Of a stretch of 64,000 nt of DNA, positions 1 to 9,511 are shown in pieces. The position numbers were made by a program, and so were the translations under genes. How positions within the stretch are numbered: the first letter of the stretch is position 1; each line of letters starts with the position of its first letter. The notes beneath the pieces are model-generated. The model worked only from the letters and a program-made list of their open reading frames with translations, searched no databases and had not been told where the DNA came from. Origin of the DNA: an uncultured Coprococcus sp. (GTDB taxonomy: Bacteria > Bacillota > Clostridia > Lachnospirales > Lachnospiraceae); NCBI GenBank assembly GCA_934277375.1, contig CAKQTZ010000013.1:8789-72788 (forward strand), in the 5' to 3' direction.

Positions 1-990
1 TGTACCGAGTACAAATGCCTTGTCGCCGGCAGCTTCTATAGCTGCAATAGTCTTGTCTGCATCTGCAGGATCAATTGCAAGACACATACCAACACCCATG
101 TTGTATGTGTTGTACATCATATGCTCATCTATATCACCATTCTTTGCAAGAAGCTTGAATATAGCTGGAACCTCATATGAATCCTTCTTGACCTGAGCAC
201 GCACTCCGTCTGGAAGCATTCTTGGAATGTTCTCGTAGAATCCGCCACCTGTGATATGGCTGCAGCCCTTAACTGTAACGCCTGCATCCTTCACTGACTT
301 AAGAGCCTTTACATAGATTCTTGTAGGCTCGATAAGTGCCTCACCGAGTGTCTTGCCAAGCTCATCGTAATATGTATCAAGAGATTCCTTTGTCATCTCG
401 AACACCTTACGTACCAGTGAGAATCCATTGCTGTGAACACCGCTTGAAGCGATACCGATAAGTGTATCACCAGGCTTGATGTTCTCACCTGTGATGAGAT
501 CCTTCTTCTCTACAACACCAACTGCAAATCCTGCAATATCATACTCATCCTCAGGCATAAGTCCAGGATGCTCTGCTGTCTCACCACCAACAAGGGCAGC
601 ACCTGACTGGTTACATCCCTCCGCAACACCGCTTACTATGGTTGCGATCTTCTCTGGATAGTTCTTGCCGCACGCTATATAGTCAAGGAAGAAAAGTGGC
701 TCTCCACCAGAGCATGCGATATCATTCACGCACATTGCCACTGCGTCAATTCCGATGGTATCATGCTTATCCATAATATAGGCAAGCTGAACCTTTGTTC
801 CACATCCGTCTGTTCCTGACAGAAGTATAGGCTCTTCCATATTCTTAATCTTTGCAAGGCTGAAAGCTCCTGCAAATCCGCCAATTCCGCCAAGCACCTC
901 AGGTCTCATGGTAGTCTTGATGTGCTTCTTCATAAGCTCCACAGACTTGTATCCAGCTTCAATATCCACTCCGGCATTCTTGTAATCCAA
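1..990 (-). CDS. purM: PurM, phosphoribosylformylglycinamidine cyclo-ligase (3' end cut by window edge)
   Basis: AIR synthase closes the imidazole ring of FGAM with ATP, the fifth step of de novo purine synthesis in the cytoplasm. I translated it by hand: it starts LDYKNAGVDIEAGY and holds the family motifs GTDGCGTKVQLA, MCVNDIACSGGEPLFFLDY, LVGGETAEHPG, GIASSGVHSNGFSL and GCSHITGGGFYEN. The reading frame is open for 330 codons to the left edge, so only a short C-terminal part is missing. The start is a TTG at 990-988, eight bases after a strong AGGAGGA site at about 998-1004; no ATG fits this ribosome site. Gene order downstream is outside the window. purE lies about 10 kb away, so purine genes are not gathered in one operon here. 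Confidence 0.95.
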   Translation of the reverse strand, partial: MDYKNAGVDIEAGYKSVELMKKHIKTTMRPEVLGGIGGFAGAFSLAKIKNMEEPILLSGTDGCGTKVQLAYIMDKHDTIGIDAVAMCVNDIACSGGEPLFFLDYIACGKNYPEKIATIVSGVAEGCNQSGAALVGGETAEHPGLMPEDEYDIAGFAVGVVEKKDLITGENIKPGDTLIGIASSGVHSNGFSLVRKVFEMTKESLDTYYDELGKTLGEALIEPTRIYVKALKSVKDAGVTVKGCSHITGGGFYENIPRMLPDGVRAQVKKDSYEVPAIFKLLAKNGDIDEHMMYNTYNMGVGMCLAIDPADADKTIAAIEAAGDKAFVLGT

Positions 991-1124
991 TTTCTTATCC
1001 TCCTGTTATCGATTATTTGTACAGATGCTCACGTATATGTTCCGCATACCATCTGCACTTTTCAAATACTCCTGTAAATTATAGATTATATCTAATACTT
1101 TGTAAAGAATGAGATGATTACAAA

Positions 1125-1153
1125 TTGATAATGTATCACGCATATGATATAAT
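1125..1153 (+). promoter_or_regulatory. Sigma-A type promoter of the GGDEF gene
   Basis: TTGATA at 1125-1130 and a perfect TATAAT at 1148-1153 are separated by exactly 17 bases. It points at the gene starting at 1240 and would leave a leader of about 80 bases. It stands in the 249-base divergent gap between purM and the GGDEF gene. Confidence 0.8.
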
Positions 1154-1239
1154 AACAACATCTAGTGGGTTGTAACGCGGATTATACATAACATTTTATT
1201 ATATTACATCATTTGAGGGGTACAAGAAGGAGCATCTGC

Positions 1240-3549
1240 ATGACTAACAACAGATTGAACATAGGTATTTTTACATGTCATATTGATAACGATTATGCCA
1301 TTGAGGTATGCAAGGGGGCTGAATACGCTGCAAAGGAGATGGATTGCAATCTAATAGTGTTTCCAGGTATGTTCCTGAGTGCATCTTTCTATGACCCTGC
1401 CAACCAATTGTATGATTACCAATATAATTCTATCTACTATTATGCACACCCAGAATGTCTTGATGCTCTCATAATATCCATAGGAGCCATATCATCTTTT
1501 CTGTCAGAAAAGGATCTGCATTCTTTCCTGTCTCATTTTGATGGTATTCCCATACTTACACTTGAGGTAAAGCTTCCCGGATATCCATGCATAAAAACAG
1601 ATAATACCATGGGAATGAAAACCGCTATCGAACACATTATAAAGAAACATAACCGAAAACATATATGTTTTGTGGCTGGCAAGGAGGACAACTTTGACAG
1701 CAACCAGCGCCTCGGTGTATATCGCGATATCCTGGCTGAAAACGATTTATCCGTAGAGGATCGCATGATAATACACGGTGATTTTTCGGAGCACTGTCAG
1801 GATGAGATATCCAGACTTCTCGACGCTAATCCAGATGCAGACGCTATAGTTTTCGCAAACGACCGCATGGCGGCAGGCGGATATGAGGTATTGAAGGACA
1901 GGCAGATCCGCATCGGAAGTTCCATGTCCGTCATCGGCTTTGATGACTCTCCTACTTCAGTGAACATGGATCCACCACTCACAACGATCAATATCAATTC
2001 GTGTGAACTGGGCTACCGCTCAGTGTATGCCGCCATAAAGCTTGCACGTACCGGCAGCATGAAAACAGAAATCCTGGATTCACTTTTTATACCAAGACTG
2101 TCCTGTGGATGTGGGCTGTGCAGCAATTGCAGCATCGATGCAAATTTATTTCTGAATGCAGACAGCAGTATATCTGATATGATATCCCAGCTTGACAAAT
2201 TGCTGTTTGCTGATATATCCGGTGCATTTTATTCGCCTAAGGTTACAGATGTATTCAATGATCTTCTTGTAGATATAATCACCTACATAAGAGATGACCA
2301 GATGTTCTCACACTCTGAAACCAACATAATCGACAAGCTAAAAAACATACTTGATTCGGATATCACTGTTTTTTATTCAGTGCCTAAAACAGCTTATATG
2401 TTCAGGAAGCTCGCTGTACTTTTCTCCGGAATAGCACTTCCTCCTGCGCAGAGACTCAAACTTGGATCTCTGAATGCAACAATAACCAATACCATATCCC
2501 TGTTTATATCAAACCAGTTGTATAACAGGATATATGAAAACAAGATGCTGGGATGGTCATCAATATATATAACCAGGGATACTCTCACATACGGAGAAGA
2601 CCTAAACAAAACCTATTCATCCATCTTAAATAAACTGCAGGAGCTGGATTACGATGGAGCTTATGTATACACATATGATGACCCTATACATATAACTGAG
2701 ACAGGAAGCTGGACTGTTCCAAAGTCAATATTCCTTCAAGCATTTTTCAACCCAAATAACTGCCAGGTACTTATGGGCGAATCCCGCAGGATCCCTTCGG
2801 TGGAACTATTTGATAATGAATACACTTACTACGAAGATCGCTTTACATCTGTTATCGTTCCCATATTTACGAATGATGACCACCACGGTATCTTTGTCTG
2901 CAACACAGATGTGGCACACTTCAGTTCAATATATGCCACCAGTCTTCAGCTCGGTGCCGCCCTTAAATATATGGCACTGCTGAGAGAACAGAATCTTACC
3001 CAGGAACAGCTCAAGATGTCACTAGATGAGATCCATGAGAAAAATGAACTTCTCAACCATCTGTCAACATCGGATGAGCTTACCGGAATATACAACAGAC
3101 GTGGTTTCATGGAGCGTGTTGAATACTATATCAATATTCCGGCAAACCGGGGAATGAAGGCTCTCCTGCTGTTCGCTGACATGGACTCTCTCAAAGTTGT
3201 CAACGACAAGTTTGGTCACAAGGATGGTGATTTTGCACTGAAAAATATTGCAAATATCCTCACCCGGAGCTTTGGTCTGCACGATGTAATTGGAAGGATC
3301 GGTGGTGACGAATTCGTATGCTTTGCATTCGTTGACGATTCTGATTATGTATCACTGGTCCAGCAGAGGATCAAAGAATATTCAGCGGAACTGAATGCCA
3401 CATGCGGCAAACCTTATTTCATAGAGATGAGTGTGGGCGTTACGGAATTTGTATGCGATGGTTATCAGACCATCGAAGATCTTCTGTCCCGTGCCGACAC
3501 AGCACTCTATTCTAATAAGAGATACAAGAGAATGTCTATATTGAAATAA
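1240..3549 (+). CDS. LacI-type sugar-binding domain fused to GGDEF diguanylate cyclase
   Basis: Likely a cytoplasmic ligand-controlled enzyme that makes cyclic-di-GMP. Residues about 7-280 look like the periplasmic-binding-protein fold of LacI regulators (GIFTCHIDNDYAIEVCKGAE, FANDRMAAGGYEVL, SVIGFDDSP) but with no helix-turn-helix and no signal peptide or membrane segment. A cysteine group, C289, C291, C294 and C297, follows. The middle third is unassigned and ends in a short coiled coil. The GGDEF domain begins near LTGIYNRRGF and carries an intact GGDEF at 688-692, so catalysis is expected. The inhibitory I-site arginine is replaced: GLHD stands where RxxD is usual. An in-frame TTG at 1213 exists, but the AGAAGGAG site at 1225-1232 selects the ATG at 1240 (769 residues). 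Single gene with its own promoter and terminator. Confidence 0.88.
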   Translation: MTNNRLNIGIFTCHIDNDYAIEVCKGAEYAAKEMDCNLIVFPGMFLSASFYDPANQLYDYQYNSIYYYAHPECLDALIISIGAISSFLSEKDLHSFLSHFDGIPILTLEVKLPGYPCIKTDNTMGMKTAIEHIIKKHNRKHICFVAGKEDNFDSNQRLGVYRDILAENDLSVEDRMIIHGDFSEHCQDEISRLLDANPDADAIVFANDRMAAGGYEVLKDRQIRIGSSMSVIGFDDSPTSVNMDPPLTTININSCELGYRSVYAAIKLARTGSMKTEILDSLFIPRLSCGCGLCSNCSIDANLFLNADSSISDMISQLDKLLFADISGAFYSPKVTDVFNDLLVDIITYIRDDQMFSHSETNIIDKLKNILDSDITVFYSVPKTAYMFRKLAVLFSGIALPPAQRLKLGSLNATITNTISLFISNQLYNRIYENKMLGWSSIYITRDTLTYGEDLNKTYSSILNKLQELDYDGAYVYTYDDPIHITETGSWTVPKSIFLQAFFNPNNCQVLMGESRRIPSVELFDNEYTYYEDRFTSVIVPIFTNDDHHGIFVCNTDVAHFSSIYATSLQLGAALKYMALLREQNLTQEQLKMSLDEIHEKNELLNHLSTSDELTGIYNRRGFMERVEYYINIPANRGMKALLLFADMDSLKVVNDKFGHKDGDFALKNIANILTRSFGLHDVIGRIGGDEFVCFAFVDDSDYVSLVQQRIKEYSAELNATCGKPYFIEMSVGVTEFVCDGYQTIEDLLSRADTALYSNKRYKRMSILK

Positions 3550-3551
3550 AT

Positions 3552-3602
3552 AAAAGATCCGGATGATGTCTATATATCACATACACCATCCGGATCTTTT
3601 TT
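3552..3602. terminator. Bidirectional intrinsic terminator
   Basis: A 14-bp perfect stem (3552-3565 with 3587-3600, core AGATCCGGATG) has a T run on the plus side and a T-rich run on the minus side. It separates the convergent GGDEF gene and the end of the pan/coaBC/peptidase operon. Confidence 0.9.
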
Positions 3603-3611
3603 ATTGCCCAT

Positions 3612-5708
3612 TCAATTAAACGCTTCATTCAGTTTTTCTGTCCCAGGCAACACAAATCTTCCATTTTCTATAATTGGAACTTCTGTACCATCAGGATGTA
3701 CGGAATATATTCCTCCTATCTCATCATATGGTATGGTTATATCTGTATGGCAGTTAAAATATGCTTTGGACAGATCCGTCTTTCTGAGGACAGAATATTC
3801 GTTATCCTTAGCAACTATCTCTTTTCCATCCGGATTATAAAGTCTGGTATCCTCACTCCAGCTATAGCATGTATCACCCACAGCAAAATGTGGTCCCATT
3901 TTCTCTACTATCAGTATTGGGAGTTTATACACTATGTCATATTTATTTGCCATGACATACGCCGTAGTGTTTGTGCCTATCGCAAACTCTCCTATCGGCA
4001 ATGTATCTCTTCCTCCAAGCAGATTCTCCTTTATATACTTCTTGTCTGATATATCATCCATATAATTATCGCATGTGTAATCCGTTATCCTGCCATCCTC
4101 AAAAGTGAGCCTGAGATTGACATATTTCAGACCGCCCAGATACACTTCACTCACGTTCAGTATGCCATGGGTTCCCGTGAGTTTCGGCGATGTGAACACC
4201 TCCCCAACAGGTATATTCACATCTGCTACACAATTTTCAAAATTGGTTTCCTTTTCAGGATCTGCAAGTTCATGGAGCATAACTGTCATATCAGTTACAT
4301 TGCCATTTTGTCCGGCAACCCTTACATTCACAGCCTTGTCCAACTCATCTATGATACTCTGGTGCAGCATCCTGAACTCATCATTGTCCATCGTATTTAT
4401 ACGGACTGTATCCCTGAATATCTCCCTGTATCTGTCTCCTATCTCAGGAATCGGATATGCTATGATCGTAAAGCTGCATTTATCCTGATGAATATATTCG
4501 TTGACGATCTGTGCGCTCAGCGTCTGATACTCCACCTGAAGTTCCTGCTGTCTCACATCCAAAGCAGGGCTGGCATCATGTGTTTCCGGCTCAAATGGAT
4601 TCTCTCCAAACACTTCTATCACTGCCGGACCTGCGTATACATCGGCCTCATGCGCAAGATTCTTATATGCCTGTCTGAGCACCTCAAGCTTTCTCTCCAT
4701 CAGCTTCTTATCCATAAAAAGCGCTTCATCCATCCTGTGGTCGTACTCAAGCTGCTTGTTCGGCACTGACGATGAATATCCTATTCTGTTGATCAGTCGC
4801 CTGTTGATTCTGTTGACTGCATACCGGTAACATACCGGTCTAAGTCCCATGGTCTCAAACTGTTTTATCGCCGCGCGGACCATACGCTCCTGTCCCAGGA
4901 AATATCTTATATTGACTGTCTCCTTCTGACTCAAATCTATACCGGCTGCCTCAAAGCCAAGTCTGTAGCCCTCTGTAAATGTTCTCGCCATGGATTCGAT
5001 CTCTTCCTGTGGCAACGTGCTCATAAAAATAGCTGTGTCTATCTCATTTTTTCCTATATATTCTCCATATTTATAAAGATAGGATACATCCTCCAAATCA
5101 CTGTTCATCACTATATCAGTGGCAAATGACAGATCTGGACTCATCTGCTCCTTGATCCTGTATGTCATGAAATATTCAGCATAATCATTCTCAAAGAAAT
5201 ATACAGCCATGTGGAGATCCTTTGCGGTCACATGCTCCTGAAACATGAAATATATCTGCACAAAGAGTTCAGCAAACAAAGTTATGTCAACTATTCTCCC
5301 CTCAAATGCATACACGGTCATGCCCCTTATCTCGTTGTAGACAAAACCTAACAGTCTGGCTATACTTCCAGATTCCTCAGTCTCAATGCTCTTATCCTGT
5401 GAAAACATCTTCGCTATATAATCATAATTAGCATAGCTTGTCTTATAATTATCTCCAAGTATATCATTGTAAAGACCACGATTCATAGCCTGGAGCTGTG
5501 TCAGGCTTCTGCCAGTCACAGCATCATTTTTCACCAGTTCAAGAACATCTCCTATCCTGGCAATAAAATCTGCGACCTTAACGAAATAATCTCTGTATGG
5601 TTCTGCAACAACGGTCTCATGCGTTATCTGCCTGATCCTGTGCATCACAAGCTCATATCTCTCTTCAATATCGTCAAATTCTTCTGTCAGATTCTTATAA
5701 TAATTCAT
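3612..5708 (-). CDS. Long M29-family (AmpS/PepS-like) metallo-aminopeptidase
   Basis: The C-terminal half matches family M29 aminopeptidases, two-metal enzymes that remove N-terminal residues from peptides. The blocks are VNIPVGEVFTSP, LPIGEFAIGTNT, GPHFAVGDTCYSW and CHTDITIPYDEIGG. Mapped onto AmpS, the metal and catalytic positions are E503, E574, H607, Y615, H654 and D656, with spacing close to that of the family, so the site looks complete. The family is usually about 400 residues; this protein has 698. The first 330 residues are not recognised: helical, without signal peptide or membrane segments. Probably cytoplasmic. It is last in the operon, 12 bases after a small membrane protein gene, with an AAAGGG site before ATG 5708. 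Assignment of the catalytic half is firm; the role of the extension is unknown. Confidence 0.8.
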   Translation of the reverse strand: MNYYKNLTEEFDDIEERYELVMHRIRQITHETVVAEPYRDYFVKVADFIARIGDVLELVKNDAVTGRSLTQLQAMNRGLYNDILGDNYKTSYANYDYIAKMFSQDKSIETEESGSIARLLGFVYNEIRGMTVYAFEGRIVDITLFAELFVQIYFMFQEHVTAKDLHMAVYFFENDYAEYFMTYRIKEQMSPDLSFATDIVMNSDLEDVSYLYKYGEYIGKNEIDTAIFMSTLPQEEIESMARTFTEGYRLGFEAAGIDLSQKETVNIRYFLGQERMVRAAIKQFETMGLRPVCYRYAVNRINRRLINRIGYSSSVPNKQLEYDHRMDEALFMDKKLMERKLEVLRQAYKNLAHEADVYAGPAVIEVFGENPFEPETHDASPALDVRQQELQVEYQTLSAQIVNEYIHQDKCSFTIIAYPIPEIGDRYREIFRDTVRINTMDNDEFRMLHQSIIDELDKAVNVRVAGQNGNVTDMTVMLHELADPEKETNFENCVADVNIPVGEVFTSPKLTGTHGILNVSEVYLGGLKYVNLRLTFEDGRITDYTCDNYMDDISDKKYIKENLLGGRDTLPIGEFAIGTNTTAYVMANKYDIVYKLPILIVEKMGPHFAVGDTCYSWSEDTRLYNPDGKEIVAKDNEYSVLRKTDLSKAYFNCHTDITIPYDEIGGIYSVHPDGTEVPIIENGRFVLPGTEKLNEAFN

Positions 5709-5720
5709 CTCATGCCCTTT

Positions 5721-6035
5721 CTATAGTCCCATCAGCAAAAATATAACAGTCAATCCAAATACCACCCCGTTGAGTATGATAGCCATCTTCTTGGTAGTTA
5801 TGCCACCGTTGTCGGCCCGGTATCCTATGATAGAAAATACCATCCCGGTGAACGTCATCACCAGTGTACTCACCATGAGAACACCATATACCCTCTCAAC
5901 TTTTCCCTGGGTAATTATAGACTTTATAATAGAAAGAATTACAAAAACTCCTCCAAACCCGCCGAGGAAATAGCCTATGATCGTATCCGTTGGGAATCCG
6001 GGTGCTGCCACCTTAAAATCTTTACTTCTCTGCAT
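5721..6035 (-). CDS. Small membrane protein, three predicted helices
   Basis: 104 residues with three hydrophobic stretches (about 19-38, 51-70 and 84-103), joined by short polar loops. I do not recognise the family. The start ATG has a GGAGATATC site directly upstream, and the gene overlaps the end of the VanZ gene by 14 bases, which suggests translational coupling within the operon. Its position between VanZ and the M29 peptidase hints at an envelope-related role, but nothing in the sequence shows one. Confidence 0.7.
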   Translation of the reverse strand: MQRSKDFKVAAPGFPTDTIIGYFLGGFGGVFVILSIIKSIITQGKVERVYGVLMVSTLVMTFTGMVFSIIGYRADNGGITTKKMAIILNGVVFGLTVIFLLMGL

Positions 6036-6486
6036 GATATCTCCTTAATAGCCTTGCTGTTACATAATATATACCATATCCTATAACACCACCAAGTGTA
6101 TTCATGATGATGTCATCTATATCAAACACTCCCAGCTTAGTTATGTACTGTGCCGTCTCTATGGAAAGTGTAAATACCAAAGAATACATGAGCGCCTGGA
6201 TAAAGGTCGTATTCTTGTTTCTTGCCCACCTGAGCAACATGCCAAATGGTATAAATGCAAGTACATTGCCATAGAGATTCAGAAAAACACTGAGATGTGA
6301 CATCTGATCCCGATACAAAATAAATCTCTGTATTTCCTGCAATGGATGAAGATTATACCTTCTCTCATCATAACCACCGCGTCCAAACATATCACTGAAT
6401 ATGAGGAAATAGACAATACAGATTATATAAAGCACAAACAGCACGAGACACACTGTTCTGAGCTTTTTTCTGTCTATCTGCTTCAA
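6022..6486 (-). CDS. VanZ-family membrane protein
   Basis: 154 residues with about four membrane segments and the VanZ pattern: NLHPLQEI early, then LSVFLNLYGNVLAFIPFGML, a middle helix with SIETAQY, and FDIDDIIMNTLGGVIGYGIY near the end. VanZ proteins are integral membrane proteins; the founder gives low-level teicoplanin resistance, while most relatives have no known biochemical role. The start is a TTG at 6486-6484 behind an AGGAG site. It lies 17 bases after coaBC and overlaps the next gene, so it is read as part of the coenzyme A operon. No resistance genes are nearby. Confidence 0.85.
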   Translation of the reverse strand: MKQIDRKKLRTVCLVLFVLYIICIVYFLIFSDMFGRGGYDERRYNLHPLQEIQRFILYRDQMSHLSVFLNLYGNVLAFIPFGMLLRWARNKNTTFIQALMYSLVFTLSIETAQYITKLGVFDIDDIIMNTLGGVIGYGIYYVTARLLRRYHAEK

Positions 6487-6503
6487 AATATTTTTTGCTC
6501 CTA

Positions 6504-7721
6504 TTATGAATGAGTAGCCGTGCGCATCTCCATGATCCTGTCAAGGAGCATATCAGCGCACTCCTCTTTTGACATCATTGGCAATTCACTGATATCATTC
6601 TTTGTAATAAGAGTGAGAACATTGGTATCCACACCAAATCCCGCTCCTGCGACTTTCAGGTTGTTCGCCGCAATAATATCTATATGCTTCGAATCGATCT
6701 TCTTCCTTGAATTCTCTATGAGATCCCTCGTCTCCATAGAAAATCCGCAGATTATCTGATCGTTTATCCCCTCATCTGATCTCTGATTTCCAAGAGCCAG
6801 AAGTATATCCTTTGTTCGGGAGAGCTTGATACTCATATCTCCGTCGCTCTTCTTTATCTTGTGTTCAGCAACTTCCGCAGGCTTATAATCAGCAACCGCT
6901 GCAGCCTTGATTATCACATCCTGATCTCTGCTTCTCGACATGACAGCGTCATACATATCCTGGGCCGAGGTCACATCCACCACTTTCACAAATCTAGGTG
7001 GCTCTATCTCCACTTTACCTGTCACCAGAGTCACATCGGCACCTCTGAGCATAGCCTGTTTCGCTATGGCGTATCCCATCTTGCCAGTTGAATGATTCGT
7101 TATATACCTGACGGGATCAATGGCCTCACGGGTAGGTCCGGCTGTCACAAGCAGTCTGACTCCCGCCATATCTTTTTCTTTTGCTATGGCTTTCAGAATA
7201 TAATCCTGCAGCACCTCCGCATCCGGAAGTTTACCCTTCCCGGTATCTCCACATGCAAGATATCCCACTGCCGACTCTACCATCTCATATCCATATGATT
7301 CAAGCTTTTTTATATTATCCTGCACGATCGGGTTCTCTATCATACCTGTATTCATAGCAGGAGCTATTATCTTTGGGCACTTCGCCGGCATGATTGTTGT
7401 GCTGAGCATATCATCTGCTATCCCTCCAGCTATTTTGCCTATGATATTTGCCGATGCAGGCGCAACCATGAACACATCAGCCCTTTTTGCCAGAGCTACA
7501 TGCTCAACGTTAAACTGGAAATTTCTATCAAATGTATCCACCAGACACTTGTTGCCTGTAAGAGTCTCAAATGTGATAGGGTTTATGAAATTAGTCGCAT
7601 TCTCCGTCATGATGACATGCACATCCGCATGCTTCTTAACGAGCATGCTCGCCAGATTTGCTATCTTGTATGCTGCTATACTTCCTGTGACACCGAGAAC
7701 CACAGTCTTTCCCTTTAACAT
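6504..7721 (-). CDS. coaBC: CoaBC, bifunctional phosphopantothenoylcysteine decarboxylase / phosphopantothenate-cysteine ligase
   Basis: Joins phosphopantothenate to cysteine and decarboxylates the product to 4'-phosphopantetheine, two steps of coenzyme A synthesis. The CoaC flavoprotein half is seen in GVTGSIAAYKIANLAS, the active-site histidine region FNVEHVALAKRADVFMVAPASAN and PAMNTGM. The CoaB half begins near VRLLVTAGPTREAIDPVRYITNHSTGKMGYA and contains IIKAAAVADYKP and the IKK segment. The longest open frame starts at 7784, but AGAAAGGA selects ATG 7721 and the protein then begins MLKGKTVVLGVTGS as in relatives (405 residues). It follows panC after a hairpin-bearing gap of 103 bases and precedes vanZ by 17 bases. 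Confidence 0.95.
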   Translation of the reverse strand: MLKGKTVVLGVTGSIAAYKIANLASMLVKKHADVHVIMTENATNFINPITFETLTGNKCLVDTFDRNFQFNVEHVALAKRADVFMVAPASANIIGKIAGGIADDMLSTTIMPAKCPKIIAPAMNTGMIENPIVQDNIKKLESYGYEMVESAVGYLACGDTGKGKLPDAEVLQDYILKAIAKEKDMAGVRLLVTAGPTREAIDPVRYITNHSTGKMGYAIAKQAMLRGADVTLVTGKVEIEPPRFVKVVDVTSAQDMYDAVMSRSRDQDVIIKAAAVADYKPAEVAEHKIKKSDGDMSIKLSRTKDILLALGNQRSDEGINDQIICGFSMETRDLIENSRKKIDSKHIDIIAANNLKVAGAGFGVDTNVLTLITKNDISELPMMSKEECADMLLDRIMEMRTATHS

Positions 7722-7750
7722 ATATGCTATATCCTTTCTGTAAGGCCACC

Positions 7751-7793
7751 TCAGGCACAGTGCTGTATATCCATACATAAACACTATGCCTGA
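7751..7793 (-). other. Intercistronic hairpin between panC and coaBC
   Basis: TCAGGCACAGTG (7751-7762) pairs with CACTATGCCTGA (7782-7793) over 12 positions, one pair being a G-U in the minus-strand transcript. No T run follows, so it is more likely an RNA stabilising, processing or weak pausing element within the operon than a terminator. Confidence 0.55.
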
Positions 7794-7824
7794 AGCTATC
7801 CATTGATGCCAATATTATGAGCTG

Positions 7825-8670
7825 TTACAGCTCTGTTATAAAGTTATCTATAAGTCTGGCCTTGCCAAACTTAACTGCCATGGCACAGAGCACATGTCCC
7901 TCTGCCTTATCTATGGACTGCATGGTATCCATGTTGACCATCTCAACATAGTCTATAGTTGCAAGAGGCTCTGCTGATATAAGCTTCTTCATCTCACCAA
8001 CGATCTTTGCAGCCTCTCTCTCTCCATCTGCTATCATGTCCTGACCAAGCTTAACTGCCTTGCTGAGAACCACTGCAGCCTTTCTCTCCTCTGGTGTGAG
8101 GTATATATTTCTTGAACTCTTTGCCAGTCCGTCTGCTTCTCTTACGATAGGACAGCCGATTATCTCTATATCAAAGTTGAGATCCTTCACCATTCTCATG
8201 ATGATGGCAAGCTGCTGGGCATCCTTCTGTCCAAAATAAGCTCTGTCTGGCGCAACTATGTTGAAGAGCTTGCCAACAACAGTACATACACCCTTGAAAT
8301 GTATAGGACGTGTAAGACCACAGAGTGCATTCGGCAGACCTGTCATATTGATGAATGATACAAATCCGTCCGCATACATCTCTTCTGGCTCAGGATTAAA
8401 TATAATGTCAGCGCCTGTGCTCTCGCAGAGCTTTGCGTCAGCCTCAAGATCTCTTGGATAACTCTCCAGATCCTCGTTAGGTCCAAACTGTATAGGATTG
8501 ACAAATACACTTACAACTGTTCTGTCATTCTGCTCCACAGACTTCTTGATAAGACTCTGATGTCCCTCGTGAAGGTATCCCATTGTAGGCACGAGACCAA
8601 CCGTGAGTCCCTGCTTCTTCCATTCCTTTACCTGTGCTCTTACCTCATCTATCTTTTTTAAAATTACCAT
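7825..8670 (-). CDS. panC: PanC, pantothenate synthetase
   Basis: Condenses pantoate with beta-alanine using ATP to give pantothenate. The nucleotidyltransferase signature is clear: VGLVPTMGYLHEGHQSL with the HxGH motif, SVFVNPIQFGPNEDL, the RP-HFxGV region and YFGQKDAQQ. 281 residues is the normal size. ATG 8670 follows an AGGAG site and begins MVILKKIDEVRAQV. It sits 13 bases after panB. No panD is in the window, so beta-alanine must come from elsewhere. Confidence 0.97.
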   Translation of the reverse strand: MVILKKIDEVRAQVKEWKKQGLTVGLVPTMGYLHEGHQSLIKKSVEQNDRTVVSVFVNPIQFGPNEDLESYPRDLEADAKLCESTGADIIFNPEPEEMYADGFVSFINMTGLPNALCGLTRPIHFKGVCTVVGKLFNIVAPDRAYFGQKDAQQLAIIMRMVKDLNFDIEIIGCPIVREADGLAKSSRNIYLTPEERKAAVVLSKAVKLGQDMIADGEREAAKIVGEMKKLISAEPLATIDYVEMVNMDTMQSIDKAEGHVLCAMAVKFGKARLIDNFITEL

Positions 8671-8683
8671 GATTTTTTCTCCT

Positions 8684-9511
8684 TTAGTATAACTTTTCTA
8701 TAACTTCATCATCTATCTTGTAGGTGTGCTCAGGGCCAGGGAAGGTTTCCGCATTGATCTCATCAATATATGCCTTTACAGCACCTCTCATAACTTCACC
8801 GACATTTGCAAACTGCTTCACAAATTTTGGAACAAAGTCTGAATACATGCCAAACATATCCTGGTTGACCAGAACCTGTCCATCACAGTAACGTCCGGCA
8901 CCTATTCCTATAGTAGGTATACTTACAGTCTCTGTGACTATCTTTGCAAGCTTCTCCGGTACACATTCCATAACAAGCATAAATGCACCAGCCTCCTCAA
9001 CAGCTTTTGCATCCTCTATAAGCTTCTTGGCTGCAGCCTCAGTCTTGCCCTGCACCTTGAATCCGCCAAATGCATTGATGGACTGTGGGGTGAGTCCAAG
9101 ATGTGCACATACAGGTATGCTCGCCTTGACTATGGCGCTTATCTGAGGGCACATATCCTGGCCACCCTCAAGCTTTACCGCTCCGGCACGTCCTTCCTTC
9201 ATGATCCTTCCGGCATTTACAACCGCGTCATACACGCTTGTCTGATATGACATAAATGGCATATCTGTAACCACAAGTGCATTCTTCGCACCTCTGGCCA
9301 CCGCCGCACTGTGATGAATCATATCCTCAACAGTTACCGATATCGTATCCTCATATCCAAGGATAGTGTTGCCAAGGGAATCTCCAACAAGAATAGTGTT
9401 GACACCTGACTCGTCTACGATCTTCGCCATGGTGTAATCATAAGCTGTGATCATGGAGATCTTCTTGTCCGTTCCTTTCATCTGCCTGAGTGTTGCCGTC
9501 GTGTTTTTCAT
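8684..9511 (-). CDS. panB: PanB, 3-methyl-2-oxobutanoate hydroxymethyltransferase
   Basis: Transfers a hydroxymethyl group from methylene-tetrahydrofolate to ketoisovalerate, making ketopantoate, the committed step of pantothenate synthesis. The motifs [45 protein letters not shown] and IPTIGIGAG are those of the family, and 275 residues is the usual length. ATG 9511 has an AGGAG site nine bases upstream. Its first 74 bases overlap the 3' end of the preceding reductase gene in another frame, an unusually long overlap. Confidence 0.97.
   Translation of the reverse strand: MKNTTATLRQMKGTDKKISMITAYDYTMAKIVDESGVNTILVGDSLGNTILGYEDTISVTVEDMIHHSAAVARGAKNALVVTDMPFMSYQTSVYDAVVNAGRIMKEGRAGAVKLEGGQDMCPQISAIVKASIPVCAHLGLTPQSINAFGGFKVQGKTEAAAKKLIEDAKAVEEAGAFMLVMECVPEKLAKIVTETVSIPTIGIGAGRYCDGQVLVNQDMFGMYSDFVPKFVKQFANVGEVMRGAVKAYIDEINAETFPGPEHTYKIDDEVIEKLY

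Noticed and set aside
4167..4769. 200-codon plus-strand frame opposite the M29 peptidase
   Set aside because: Antisense shadow of a conserved gene; no ribosome site and no domain.
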